DNA of 64,000 nucleotides from Hyphomicrobium_B sp001006785 (GCF_001006785.1 NZ_CDHO01000002.1:124001-188000); one strand, 5' to 3'; positions 25,098 to 32,960 are shown, numbered from the stretch's first letter. Translations and numbers: made by a program. Notes: generated by a model not told the origin, from the letters alone.

Positions 25098-26074
25098 ACA
25101 AGCTCGTTTTGATCGCAGGTGGTTCGACGCTGGTCTACGCAGGCCTCGCATTGATGATGGGTGTGTTGCCGGGAATGTTCCTATCGCGCACACCGCCTGG
25201 TCCCGGCGTGAAGCCCCTCACCGCCATCGAGGATGAAGGCCGCGCCATGTATGTTTCCAACGGCTGCAGCTACTGCCACACTCAGCAGGTGCGCCCGTTG
25301 ACCCAGGATAAGGTCTTTGGGCGACCATCCGCACCCGGCGACTTTGCCTATCAGACGCCGGAGCTTCTGGGTTCGGAACGGACCGGCCCGGACCTCACCA
25401 ATATCGGGGCCCGACAGCCGAACGCGGTCTGGCAGTACATCCACCTCTATAATCCCCGAGCGGTAGTGCCGCAGTCGATCATGCCGTCGTTTTCCTGGCT
25501 GTTCGAGATCGTAGACAAAGCGCCATCGGGCGTCACTCCAATCCCTGTGCCCAAAGCGTATGCTCCAGCCCATGGCGTGGTCATTCCCAGCCATCAGGCG
25601 CAAGCTCTGCTGGCGTACTTGATGTCGCTCAAGCAGACGCCATGGCCTGAAAATTCAGAGGCTGCAAACAGTCATGCCGCAGTCTCACCGGCGCCGGCGA
25701 GGGCTCCAACCTCCGCCGCTATGCCGACGGGCAGCGGATATGATTCCAAGAAGGCGCAGCAGTTGTTCAGCGCCAATTGCGCAGTCTGCCATCAGGAGAC
25801 GGGCGAAGGTTTGCCCGGCGCATTTCCAGCTCTCAAAGGAAATGCGGTCGTCAATGATGCGGATCCGGCAATGCATATCCATACCGTCTTGTTCGGCCTC
25901 AAGGGCGCAACGGTCGATGGCGTCAAGTACGATAGCGAGATGCCCGATTTCGGCGGCACACTCAACGACGCCGATATCGCGAACATCATCAATTATGAGC
26001 GCAGCTCGTGGGGTAATCACGGCAAGCAAATTACCGACAAGGAAGTGGCAACGATACGCGCCAAAGGGAAGTGA
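25094..26074 (+). CDS. fused CcoO-like/cytochrome c subunit of the cbb3-like oxidase
   Basis: The 326-residue protein has one N-terminal transmembrane helix (about 4-30). A CcoO-type domain with heme motif CSYCH at 58-62 is followed by TQQVRP, the CcoO hallmark. An Ala/Pro/Ser-rich linker spans 186-213, and a second class I cytochrome domain has CAVCH at 229-233. In usual cbb3 oxidases, CcoO (one heme) and CcoP (two hemes) are separate. Here the second domain would take the place of CcoP, giving two hemes in one chain. Starts by ATGA overlap with ccoN. Confidence 0.85.
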   Translation: MNKLVLIAGGSTLVYAGLALMMGVLPGMFLSRTPPGPGVKPLTAIEDEGRAMYVSNGCSYCHTQQVRPLTQDKVFGRPSAPGDFAYQTPELLGSERTGPDLTNIGARQPNAVWQYIHLYNPRAVVPQSIMPSFSWLFEIVDKAPSGVTPIPVPKAYAPAHGVVIPSHQAQALLAYLMSLKQTPWPENSEAANSHAAVSPAPARAPTSAAMPTGSGYDSKKAQQLFSANCAVCHQETGEGLPGAFPALKGNAVVNDADPAMHIHTVLFGLKGATVDGVKYDSEMPDFGGTLNDADIANIINYERSSWGNHGKQITDKEVATIRAKGK

Positions 26075-26086
26075 GCGGAGAGCATC

Positions 26087-26257
26087 ATGGAACACCATAT
26101 GGCAGGGTCGCTGCTCGGCAATCTCATGATCATCGCGGTATCCGGTGTCATTACGATCGGATGTTTCGTCGCCATGTTCAAAATGTTATTGTGGCCAGGA
26201 GAAACCAACCGCCGACACCCGAAATATAATATCCTGCGCGACGACAATCGGGATTGA
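26087..26257 (+). CDS. small one-helix oxidase-associated membrane protein (CcoQ-like position)
   Basis: This 56-residue protein has one hydrophobic helix (NLMIIAVSGVITIGCFVAMF), followed by a charged tail with RRHPKYNILRDD. It lies 12 bp after the fused cytochrome subunit and 9 bp before the next gene. Size, topology and position match CcoQ-like proteins that stabilise the oxidase complex, although the sequence is not clearly CcoQ. Confidence 0.6.
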   Translation: MEHHMAGSLLGNLMIIAVSGVITIGCFVAMFKMLLWPGETNRRHPKYNILRDDNRD

Positions 26258-26266
26258 GGTGTGGTC

Positions 26267-26722
26267 ATGGAAAAGCCGCGCGTGCGCGTTTATCTCGATG
26301 GCGGTGCGCAACCGATTGTCGATCAAGAGCTACCGACAGATGTGGCTTTGGACACGACCGATCTTGCCGACGGGCCGCATCTGCTAACGATCCTGGCGCG
26401 CGGCGAAAGCGGGGGTGAGGGCGTCAAGGAAATCCCGTTCATGGTTCACAATGGACCGGGGATCATCGTCTCGGGTTTGCGCCCGCATTCAACACGCCGC
26501 GGCAATATCAGTTTCAGGGTCGATGCTTTCAGTGCGGACGATCCGTTCGATCCACGTCGCGCTGAAGCGCGCTCATCGATCCCTGTCTGGGTCTGGGTGC
26601 TGTCGCTTTTCGTGGTTGCTTGGTCGGTATGGTATGCGGCACGCATGCTGGATGTGCCGGCAGAGTTCGCCAATACGCCAACCTATGGTGTTCAAAATGT
26701 CCATCCCGGGAACCCCGGATAG
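26267..26722 (+). CDS. oxidase-associated membrane-anchored protein, unassigned
   Basis: With ATG 26267 (RBS TGAGGTG) the product has 151 residues. A soluble N-terminal part (VRVYLDGGAQPIVDQELPTD, then GPHLLTILARGE) resembles a beta-sandwich. One transmembrane helix follows near the C-terminus (VWVWVLSLFVVAWSVWYAAR). It is the last gene of the ccoN operon. The N-terminal domain could face the periplasm and assist assembly or copper delivery, but no family was recognised. Confidence 0.6.
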   Translation: MEKPRVRVYLDGGAQPIVDQELPTDVALDTTDLADGPHLLTILARGESGGEGVKEIPFMVHNGPGIIVSGLRPHSTRRGNISFRVDAFSADDPFDPRRAEARSSIPVWVWVLSLFVVAWSVWYAARMLDVPAEFANTPTYGVQNVHPGNPG

Positions 26723-26950
26723 ACCGCTCTGCTCGTTGTCTGAGTGTCGCGCATCTGAAAAATGACGCTGGTTGTTAAGCCGTGCTCCGAAACCAGATCG
26801 GCAAATCAGGCAGTGGCGAATGGAAAAGAAAGTGTTCTCGACACATTTCAGGAAAGAATATCGAAGGTGACGTGCATAGCCTTCTCGTATGAGCGTCGCG
26901 CTACCTCACATCATATGACCAGCGCAGGTTCTTTAAAGAAGGAGGCGCGT

Positions 26951-27337
26951 ATGCCGCGGAAATCCGTTCCTGTTTCGCATCTGCGTTTGAAGCGTGCCTA
27001 TGAGCCCGCGGCACCAGAGGATGGCATGCGCATCCTTGTCGACCGGCTCTGGCCTCGCGGCATCAGTAAGAAGAAGGCTTCTCTGGACGAGTGGGAGAAA
27101 GAAATCGCGCCGAGCACTGAGCTGAGGCAATGGTTCGACCACGATCCGGAGCGCTGGACAGAATTTCAGCGCCGCTACCGCTCTGAGCTTCAAGACCATG
27201 TCGACATCCTCGACCACATCCGCGCGTTGGCCAGAAAGCAAACAGTCACGCTCGTCTACAGCGCGCATGACGAGAAGCACAACGATGCTGTGGTCTTAAA
27301 GGACGTTCTCATGGAAGAGAACAAGTCGAGTCGCTAA
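26951..27337 (+). CDS. DUF488 family protein
   Basis: The start was set at ATG 26951, directly after AAGGAGG; the longer frame from 26762 lacks a site. The 128-residue protein has the DUF488 pattern LRLKRAYEPAAPEDGMRILV, then DRLWPRGISKKKASLDEWEK, EIAPSTELRQWFDHDPERW and a C-terminal LVYSAHDEKHNDAVVL. Function unknown; some relatives are linked to oxidative stress or act as small nucleic-acid-binding proteins. It stands alone, 230 bp after the oxidase operon. Confidence 0.8.
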   Translation: MPRKSVPVSHLRLKRAYEPAAPEDGMRILVDRLWPRGISKKKASLDEWEKEIAPSTELRQWFDHDPERWTEFQRRYRSELQDHVDILDHIRALARKQTVTLVYSAHDEKHNDAVVLKDVLMEENKSSR

Positions 27338-27419
27338 GGCTTGCAAGTCGTCATGTTCATCGCGTGTGCCATTTCGAAATATCATCGTGTCACCTTGTTT
27401 AACGTGTCACGACATTAGC

Positions 27420-27585
27420 ATGCCGAAACGGGCGACTGTCAGCATTGCATCTTCCACCGCGCTGGACGGTGATGAAACGCTCGATGCCCTGGTGAGCGCG
27501 ATCCGTGCCTGCCGCGTCTGCCACGAGCGACCCCATCATGGGAAGCCGATGGCCCATGTGCCGAGGCCAGTCTTGCCGGTGTCGG
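27420..27585 (+). pseudogene. uracil-DNA glycosylase family, N-terminal remnant
   Basis: From ATG 27420 the frame gives LDALVSAIRACRVCHERPHH and GKPMAHVPRPV. This matches the N-terminal CxxC region of family 4/5-like uracil-DNA glycosylases. The frame is cut off at about 27585 by the IS21-like miniature element, so the catalytic part is missing. It is a likely insertion victim. Confidence 0.65.
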
Positions 27586-27586
27586 T

Positions 27587-27759
27587 GTGAACCGGCATTG
27601 TTCGCACATGACGATCGGCGTCGAAAACTGACCCCGCCTCCAATCTCTCCGCTGCTTCGCTACGCTCCGCAGCTCCGAGCTTGGAGGCGAAGAAGCTCAT
27701 GCTGCATCGGGGTCAACATTGCACGCCGATGAGGGGTCAAACTTGGGTGCCGATTGACA
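27587..27759 (-). mobile_element. IS21-like miniature element, copy 2 (inverted)
   Basis: Inverted, nearly identical copy of 6116-6289; the 151-bp core is 27609-27759. It has the same terminal repeats (TGACGATCGGCGTCG on the left, ...GGTGCCGATTGACA on the right) and the same internal hairpin. The left flank runs into the truncated uracil-DNA glycosylase gene. Confidence 0.65.
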
Positions 27760-27781
27760 GTCCGATGTCTTCATCTGACGC

Positions 27782-28366
27782 TCAAACGAGATCAACAACG
27801 CGCTTCTGAGCAGCGGCATCGGCTTCAATATAGCGCTGTGTAGTGCTGAGCGCCTTATGGCCGGCAAGAGCCTGAACGTCTCTGAGCGAGCCACCAACCG
27901 TGGAGATCTTACGGGCCGCGTTCGTGATGAAGGTCCGCCTTCCAGAATGGCTGGAACAGCCTTGCAGTCCTATTCTGCGGAACCATGCTGCAAACAGATT
28001 GACGATGGCGGCAGAAGAGAATTGCTCTGAACGTTCGGTGACGATGACGTAAGAAGAAGATCCTGCCTGCCTCTGCAACTCTTGCAAGGCCGCTTTCAGT
28101 TCTTTGTTGAGAGGAATGACCCGTCCAGATTTACCCTTGCTGGCTGCGTTCCGGAGATGAATAGCTTCGCTCAATTGACCTTGAGCATCCGTGACCATTG
28201 CCCATGTGAGGTTTGCAATTTCTTTAGCCCTCAGACCGGCTTTGATAGAGAGCAAGGCGATCACCTTGTTGCGCAGCGGATAGCGCGTGCCTTTCAGCAT
28301 CATGAAGAGAAGAGCGACTTGGCTCTTGCAAAGTGTCTTTGCTTGTTTCGTTAGACCCATGTTCAA
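27782..28366 (-). CDS. tyrosine recombinase, short form
   Basis: The 194-residue protein consists of only the catalytic domain of a tyrosine recombinase. It has the first Arg (LLSIKAGLRAKEIANLTWAM), then SSHSGRRTFITNAARK with the H-x-x-R motif, GHKALSTTQRYIEAD with the second His, and the Tyr nucleophile. There is no N-terminal core-binding domain. The start is TTG 28366 overlapping the stop of the preceding frame (TTGA), or ATG 28360. It resembles orphan XerD-like enzymes of mobile elements. It sits beside the IS21-like element but is not known to belong to it. Confidence 0.8.
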   Translation of the reverse strand: MNMGLTKQAKTLCKSQVALLFMMLKGTRYPLRNKVIALLSIKAGLRAKEIANLTWAMVTDAQGQLSEAIHLRNAASKGKSGRVIPLNKELKAALQELQRQAGSSSYVIVTERSEQFSSAAIVNLFAAWFRRIGLQGCSSHSGRRTFITNAARKISTVGGSLRDVQALAGHKALSTTQRYIEADAAAQKRVVDLV

Positions 28367-28593
28367 CTCATTATGTTTTCAGCTTCAAACCAACTGAAAT
28401 AATGAGTCTGGATGAGTCCTGGAGCAAGCGACGCAGAAAGTGACTCGATTTCAATCAGTTGGTGGGACTCATTGTAAAATATAGATTTCACAACGAGTTT
28501 ATGGCCAGGATCAGAACATGGGATTTTTTTTGGTCTTTTGAACTTTAATTCTTGCGCTACAGTGGATTCATCAGCTCGTAGATATTCATTCAA
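28363..28593 (-). CDS. small unassigned protein upstream of the recombinase
   Basis: The 76-residue frame includes AQELKFKRPKKIPCSDPGHK and a hydrophobic IEIESLSASLAPGLI section. It overlaps the recombinase start by 4 bp (TTGA), the pattern of translational coupling, so it may be a real partner. No domain was recognised. The upstream DNA is AT-rich. Confidence 0.4.
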   Translation of the reverse strand: MNEYLRADESTVAQELKFKRPKKIPCSDPGHKLVVKSIFYNESHQLIEIESLSASLAPGLIQTHYFSWFEAENIMS

Positions 28594-28808
28594 GCACCAA
28601 CGGCCAGTTGCTGATCTTGTGATACTATGATTTCAGATTGAGATTATTGATCAACTCGCAATAATTCATTGGACCTTAAGAGCAGCTCATAAGGATTAAG
28701 CAGTACCAGTAGCAATTGATGATCTCAGGTTCCTACTGGCAATTTGTATTCTTATAATTGCTCGTTTCTCTAATTTCTAATTTTTAGCTCTAGGTCCGAG
28801 CGAAGCTC

Positions 28809-28833
28809 GTTGAACTCGTGAAGCGAGTTCAAC
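28809..28833. repeat. perfect hairpin repeat
   Basis: Arms GTTGAACTCG (28809-28818) and CGAGTTCAAC (28824-28833) enclose the loop TGAAG. The left arm with its preceding bases also occurs at 20580-20597. No T run follows, so it is more likely a repeat or protein site than a terminator. Confidence 0.55.
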
Positions 28834-29369
28834 AAGTACTCTTAATGATACCTCTCATCCACGGTGAAAGGCACACTTTGCCCTTCGATGGCGAAGCGTT
28901 CCTTCCTGAATCCTTCATTCACGGAGCCAAGACACATTTGATTAGAGCAACTCGCCAAAAGGCGAGGAGGGGCGGTTGGGCGATCTCCCTTTATACTCTG
29001 CTTTATCCAACGCAGATGCTGGTCGCCATCAAACGACATTCCAGCAAGCTTCCAGGTTGTGGGTTGTCACAGATCCTGGTCGTGTCGAACCTCAAGGTTC
29101 GACTTTTTTGTAGCAACGATCGCGGGACTGCGATCTTGCTGCGTGCCTCGCTCCCGTCCGAGGGCGCTTCTTCTTCGCATTTTCACGTGCGGTATAGGGC
29201 TATTACGTGCCGCCCTTGGAAGCTAGCTTTTCGAGAGTACCTCAGTTTTTCTGGATCCCGTAGCTATTTAGTATTCACCAGCGATCGATTTGGTCTAGCG
29301 ACGACGATAATGCAAAATATTTTGCGATTTATTCCGTTTTTTTTGCCAACATGCGAGGCCATCGCAAAA

Positions 29370-29383
29370 GTTCCAAATGGAAC
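29370..29383. repeat. 14-bp interrupted palindrome, copy 3
   Basis: GTTCCAAATGGAAC, same as the copy at 6048-6061. It is about 23 kb away, again in IS-rich DNA. Confidence 0.6.
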
Positions 29384-29768
29384 TACTGCGCGACGACGTG
29401 GCGTCATCACTCCCATTGCAATCTCACGCACATAGCGACTGATTAGATTCCCATATGGTAATGATTCCTGGCGCGTTTCGGAGATGCCCATGAGAATCAT
29501 TTCGGCAATTCCAAGCGGTTATTCCAGAGTGAACTTTGCTCGGCAAAGCTATTGTCGCCCTTGTCATCCTCATCGGATGTCGCAGGAATTCGACGAGACG
29601 TTACAGCATGCCTCAGGTCGAAAGGGTACGAAGCGCACAGGGACGAAGGGCAGATGATCGGATCTGGACTCCTAAGCCTGGCATTGACCGTATGCATCGT
29701 CCCACTTCTTTATAACGCGTGGCAAGGGCGCAAGCCAAAATCCTTGCCTATTGAGATGCCGAGCGAAG

Positions 29769-29834
29769 CGTTCGATCTGATTGACGCTGGTGCCGGCATT
29801 CTTGGCGAGCGTGAAGATGTTCACTCTGCCTTGC
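29769..29834 (-). pseudogene. tyrosine integrase remnant (C-terminal fragment)
   Basis: The minus strand encodes SQGRVNIFTLAKNAGTSVNQ followed by IERF, nearly the same as the C-terminal part of the integrase at 43133-44380 (DNA matches 43203-43268). Only about 22 codons remain. This is another decayed copy of that integrase. Confidence 0.75.
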
Positions 29835-30112
29835 GAGAGTATCCTTTCCTTGCTCGAGATACCCGTGGTTAGACAGGTACGAGCGAGCAACAGCGCGGTT
29901 TCAAATAATTTTTGCGTTGGGCCGATACAATCAACCAACACTTGCAACAAGGAACTGTTGCGAATAATCGAATTTAATTGCAAAGACCTGTGCAATAATG
30001 ATCGCCGCATTGATCACGAAACTGGGTATTGCTCAGCTTATTTGGTTCTGGCAGTAGAGGTCGCTGTCTTTGTCATGATCCTCTCTGTCAATTCGAAGAT
30101 CGGGTTCCCGTG

Positions 30113-30655
30113 GTGACTGCCGACGAGTTAGGCCAATTGCTGCAACGCGTCGGTCGGCACGATCGACAAGCGTTTGCCGAGGTCTATCAAGCCACAAGCG
30201 CGAAACTTTATGGAATCGTGCTTCGTATCTTGTCCCGCCGTGATATCGCTGAGGAGGTATTGCAAGAGGTCTTTGTGAAAATTTGGGAGCGCGCGGCGGA
30301 TTACGATAGCTCTAAGGCTTCGCCAATCTCTTGGATGGCTGCAATCGCCCGCAATCGCGCACTCGACGAAGTAAGGCGTAAGCTACCGGTGGCGATCGAA
30401 GATTATCCCGAGATACAGGACTATGCTTCTGAAGACGAAACAGCGTTAGCAGCAACGATGAGAAACGAAGATGGGCGCCGCCTCGCCGAATGCCTACAAC
30501 ACCTCGATCCGGAACGACGGCAAATGGTGCTTCTTGCTTACTGCGACGGTTTTAGCCGCGATGAATTGGCCACAAGATTCGCTCAGCCCGTGAACACGAT
30601 CAAAACGTGGCTTCGCCGGTCGCTTGCCCAGTTGAAAGGCTGTCTCGGGTCATGA
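30113..30655 (+). CDS. ECF-type RNA polymerase sigma factor
   Basis: The start is GTG 30113 (GTG 30110 possible); the frame extends further upstream but without sigma-like sequence. The 180-residue protein has region 2 (FAEVYQATSAKLYGIVLRIL, then EEVLQEVFVKIWERA) and region 4 (LDPERRQMVLLAYCDGFSRD, then ELATRFAQPVNTIKTWLRRS). This corresponds to the SigK-like ECF group. It overlaps the anti-sigma gene by 4 bp (ATGA), and a fasciclin gene follows. The set resembles SigK/RskA/fasciclin groups where the sigma factor controls a secreted adhesion-type protein. Confidence 0.9.
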   Translation: MTADELGQLLQRVGRHDRQAFAEVYQATSAKLYGIVLRILSRRDIAEEVLQEVFVKIWERAADYDSSKASPISWMAAIARNRALDEVRRKLPVAIEDYPEIQDYASEDETALAATMRNEDGRRLAECLQHLDPERRQMVLLAYCDGFSRDELATRFAQPVNTIKTWLRRSLAQLKGCLGS

Positions 30656-31362
30656 CTGGTGACGAAGATCTTGATGGTCTCGCGGGTGAATACGTGCTGG
30701 GCACGCTCGATGCCGATGAGCGAGCGGCCGTGGCTGCGCGTCGCTTGCGCGAACCTGCGCTTGATATGGCAATTAGGGGCTGGGAAATACGACTGGCGCC
30801 GTTGTTTGAATCTGTTCCGGAGGTAATGCCTTCGGCAGCTCTATTTCCTCGAATTGAAAGCCGCATCGAAAATAATCTTGTGGAGCCTCGGTCGGCGATC
30901 ATCATCGATCTGCGTCGGCGGGTTAATTTCTGGCGAGGCGCAGCAATCGCTGCAGGCTCGATTGCCGCGGCTTTTGCCATCGCGATCGGTGCACAGCAAT
31001 TTCCGCCCAAGGAAAAGACGCCGAACCTTGTCGCGGTTTTGCAGAAAGATGCAGCATCACCAGCCTTCCTTGTGACGGTCAATGTCGAAAATAGGACAAT
31101 GACGGTACGTCCAGTCGCGGCAAAGAACGAGTCTGGCAGGAGCTACGAACTTTGGTTGGTGCAGGAAAGTCTCGGCACGCCAAGATCACTTGGGATTATC
31201 GATGAGGAAGGCGCAATCTCGCATCCCACTCTTGCGGCTTTTAAACCCGAAGTGATCAAAAGCGCGACCTTTGCGGTAAGCCTTGAGCCGGAAGGCGGCT
31301 CTCCTACCGGGCAGCCCACGGGACCAGTGCTATTTGCAGGTAAACTCATCCCCGCAACCTGA
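30652..31362 (+). CDS. RskA-like transmembrane anti-sigma factor
   Basis: The start ATG 30652 overlaps the sigma stop codon; the earlier frame is not needed. The 236-residue protein has the N-terminal anti-sigma motif (LDGLAGEYVLGTLDADERAA), which lacks Cys, and a membrane helix near residues 95-115 (WRGAAIAAGSIAAAFAIAIG). The periplasmic C-terminal domain contains SYELWLVQESLGTPRSLGII and SLEPEGGSPTGQPTGPVLF, the hallmark of RskA (DUF1449-like) domains. It should bind the ECF factor and release it on a signal or proteolysis. Confidence 0.88.
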   Translation: MTGDEDLDGLAGEYVLGTLDADERAAVAARRLREPALDMAIRGWEIRLAPLFESVPEVMPSAALFPRIESRIENNLVEPRSAIIIDLRRRVNFWRGAAIAAGSIAAAFAIAIGAQQFPPKEKTPNLVAVLQKDAASPAFLVTVNVENRTMTVRPVAAKNESGRSYELWLVQESLGTPRSLGIIDEEGAISHPTLAAFKPEVIKSATFAVSLEPEGGSPTGQPTGPVLFAGKLIPAT

Positions 31363-31466
31363 CCGGCTCTCTATGTTGGCCGAATATCTGAAACCATTTT
31401 CTTAGTGACCCGTATCTCCGGACGGCTCCCCAAGAAGCCATTCCACGTAAATCGGAGAAACATCTC

Positions 31467-32045
31467 ATGACGATATCCAATCGCGCTGTCATTGTTGGCA
31501 CAGTCATTTTTGCGGCATCGCTGTCATCCGGCATGATTGCCAATTCATTCGCTAGGGAAAAGACCGTCGAAGTCGGAGGAGCAGCGATGTTTCCTTCGAA
31601 AAACATCATACAAAATGCGGTAAACTCTAAAGATCACACGACGCTGGTGGCGGCCGTGAAAGCGGCGGGCCTCGTTAAGACGCTTGAAGGTCGCGGACCA
31701 TTCACGGTCTTCGCTCCAACCAATGAAGCCTTTAAAAAATTGCCGAATGGAACGGTCCCAAACCTGCTTAAGCCTGAGAACAAGACGCAACTGAAAAACG
31801 TACTGACATACCATGTTGTCCCCGGTGACTACTCAGCTGCAAAAATTGCCAGCGAAGCAAAGGCCGATGGCGGCAAGCTGGACCTCAAAACGGTAGAGGG
31901 CGAGCACATCACGCTAATCGGAGACAACGCGGGCGGCTGGTGGGTCGTCGATGGCAAGGGCGACAAGGCCAAAATCACGATCGCCGATGTCAGGCAATCG
32001 AATGGCGTCATCCATGTCATCGACGGCGTCCTCCTTCCAAACTAG
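31467..32045 (+). CDS. secreted fasciclin (FAS1) domain protein
   Basis: The 192-residue protein has a signal peptide (1-29) and one FAS1 domain. Landmarks are H1 motif TLVAAVKAAGLVKTLEGRGP, then FTVFAPTNEAFKKLP, the central YHVVPGDYSA and the final IHVIDGVLLPN. FAS1 proteins mediate adhesion or polymer interaction. Its position after the sigma/anti-sigma pair suggests it is their target. The ribosome site lies before ATG 31467 (CGGAGAAACATC). Confidence 0.9.
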   Translation: MTISNRAVIVGTVIFAASLSSGMIANSFAREKTVEVGGAAMFPSKNIIQNAVNSKDHTTLVAAVKAAGLVKTLEGRGPFTVFAPTNEAFKKLPNGTVPNLLKPENKTQLKNVLTYHVVPGDYSAAKIASEAKADGGKLDLKTVEGEHITLIGDNAGGWWVVDGKGDKAKITIADVRQSNGVIHVIDGVLLPN

Positions 32046-32550
32046 GATATTTAGAGGCCTTTGATGACGGGGCCTTCACGCCCTGCAGGCTCCTCGGTCC
32101 GACAGATCGGCGCTCGATCGGTCGGACCTATTCGTTGAAATCAAGCGTAAGCAAGAAAAGACCCGGCCCGAATGGGGCCGGGCAAGGAATGTCCCGGCAC
32201 TGCCTGCAAGCATGTCAGTGTCGATTGCCAAAGCTACGGTCGCCGTTTGGCAGAGTTTCAAAGTAGCGGGACGATCTGCCCGGCAGAGTGGTTCAGGCGG
32301 ATTGTGACAACCTGCCGGACGCGCGTCCCGCCCCCTTGCGGCCTCCGTTTCGAGCGCTTGATTGGATCGTGAGATGCGCGAAGTCGCACAGTATTGAAAC
32401 GTTTCGCATCCTTGCTCCGTAGCTACCAAAGCCATAAGACCAACGTGGCCTTGCGACGCCTGGTTGCTTGGAAAATGTCGGTTCAATAGATTTTTTGGAA
32501 CATCCTTCGGCGCATGTACTTCTGAGTTTACATACGAGGAACTCGCAGGA
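32046..32550. other. 505-bp intergenic region with one hairpin
   Basis: No gene was recognised. It contains the hairpin at 32162-32182. A minus-strand frame at 32076-32564 has no domain and overlaps the promoter of the next small gene. Confidence 0.5.
32162..32182 (-). terminator. GC-rich hairpin, possible minus-strand terminator
   Basis: Arms CCCGGCCC (32162-32169) and GGGCCGGG (32175-32182). The AAGAAAAGA to its left is a TCTTTTCTT run when read on the minus strand, so it could terminate leftward transcripts. It is 120 bp after the fasciclin gene. Confidence 0.45.
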
Positions 32551-32754
32551 ATGCTAGCAATCATTCTTTCGGCATGTTTGGCGAATGATCCTCATATTTG
32601 CCGGAATTACAGGATCGCGCTAGATTCAAATATAGATAACACGGCAAGTTGCACCATGAATGCGCCACCGCATTTCGCAAAGTGGGCCGAGGAGCATCCC
32701 GGTTGGAAAATCAAGCGCTGGCGCTGCACCGATTCAAGCGAGAACGACATCTAA
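32551..32754 (+). CDS. small Cys-containing protein, conserved type but unnamed
   Basis: Start ATG 32551 behind a CGCAGGA site (67 residues). The protein has the pattern LAIILSACLANDPHICRNYR, then SCTMNAPPHFAKWAEEHPGW and KIKRWRC. The spacing of four Cys and the HPGWKI-RWRC end recur in small proteins of rhizobia and relatives. No biochemical role is known. Confidence 0.6.
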   Translation: MLAIILSACLANDPHICRNYRIALDSNIDNTASCTMNAPPHFAKWAEEHPGWKIKRWRCTDSSENDI

Positions 32755-32960
32755 CGTGACGTGAGTGGACGGGCACGTAGCTTACAGCCCGCTAATAACG
32801 GTCACGCGTTTTTTTTGGAAAGGTCGCTTCACTTTGTTCGCGGATAGAACCTACCGGACAGAATTAGCTTACTGGGCGCCTCATATAATAATTCACGCGC
32901 ATGCAAATATTGTTTTAAACCGATAGCTATGGGGCGACTAAGCTGGTCAGGGTTTTTAGT
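32755..32960. other. AT-rich intergenic sequence
   Basis: Just over 200 bp without a gene, placed before the first decayed integrase end. Nothing further could be seen. Confidence 0.4.

Larger units (their letters stand above)
28594..29768. other. AT-rich stretch with one hairpin repeat and no firm gene
   Basis: About 1.2 kb. The long open frame 28818-29435 (+) has no domain, no ribosome site and odd composition, and is not accepted. The stretch contains a perfect hairpin at 28809-28833 and a copy of the 14-bp palindrome at 29370. Base composition is clearly lower in G+C than the neighbours, suggesting foreign origin. Confidence 0.5.

Noticed and set aside
28818..29435. 205-residue plus-strand open frame in the AT-rich gap
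   Set aside because: No ribosome site, no domain, irregular composition, and it overlaps the hairpin repeat and the 14-bp palindrome. Kept as non-coding.
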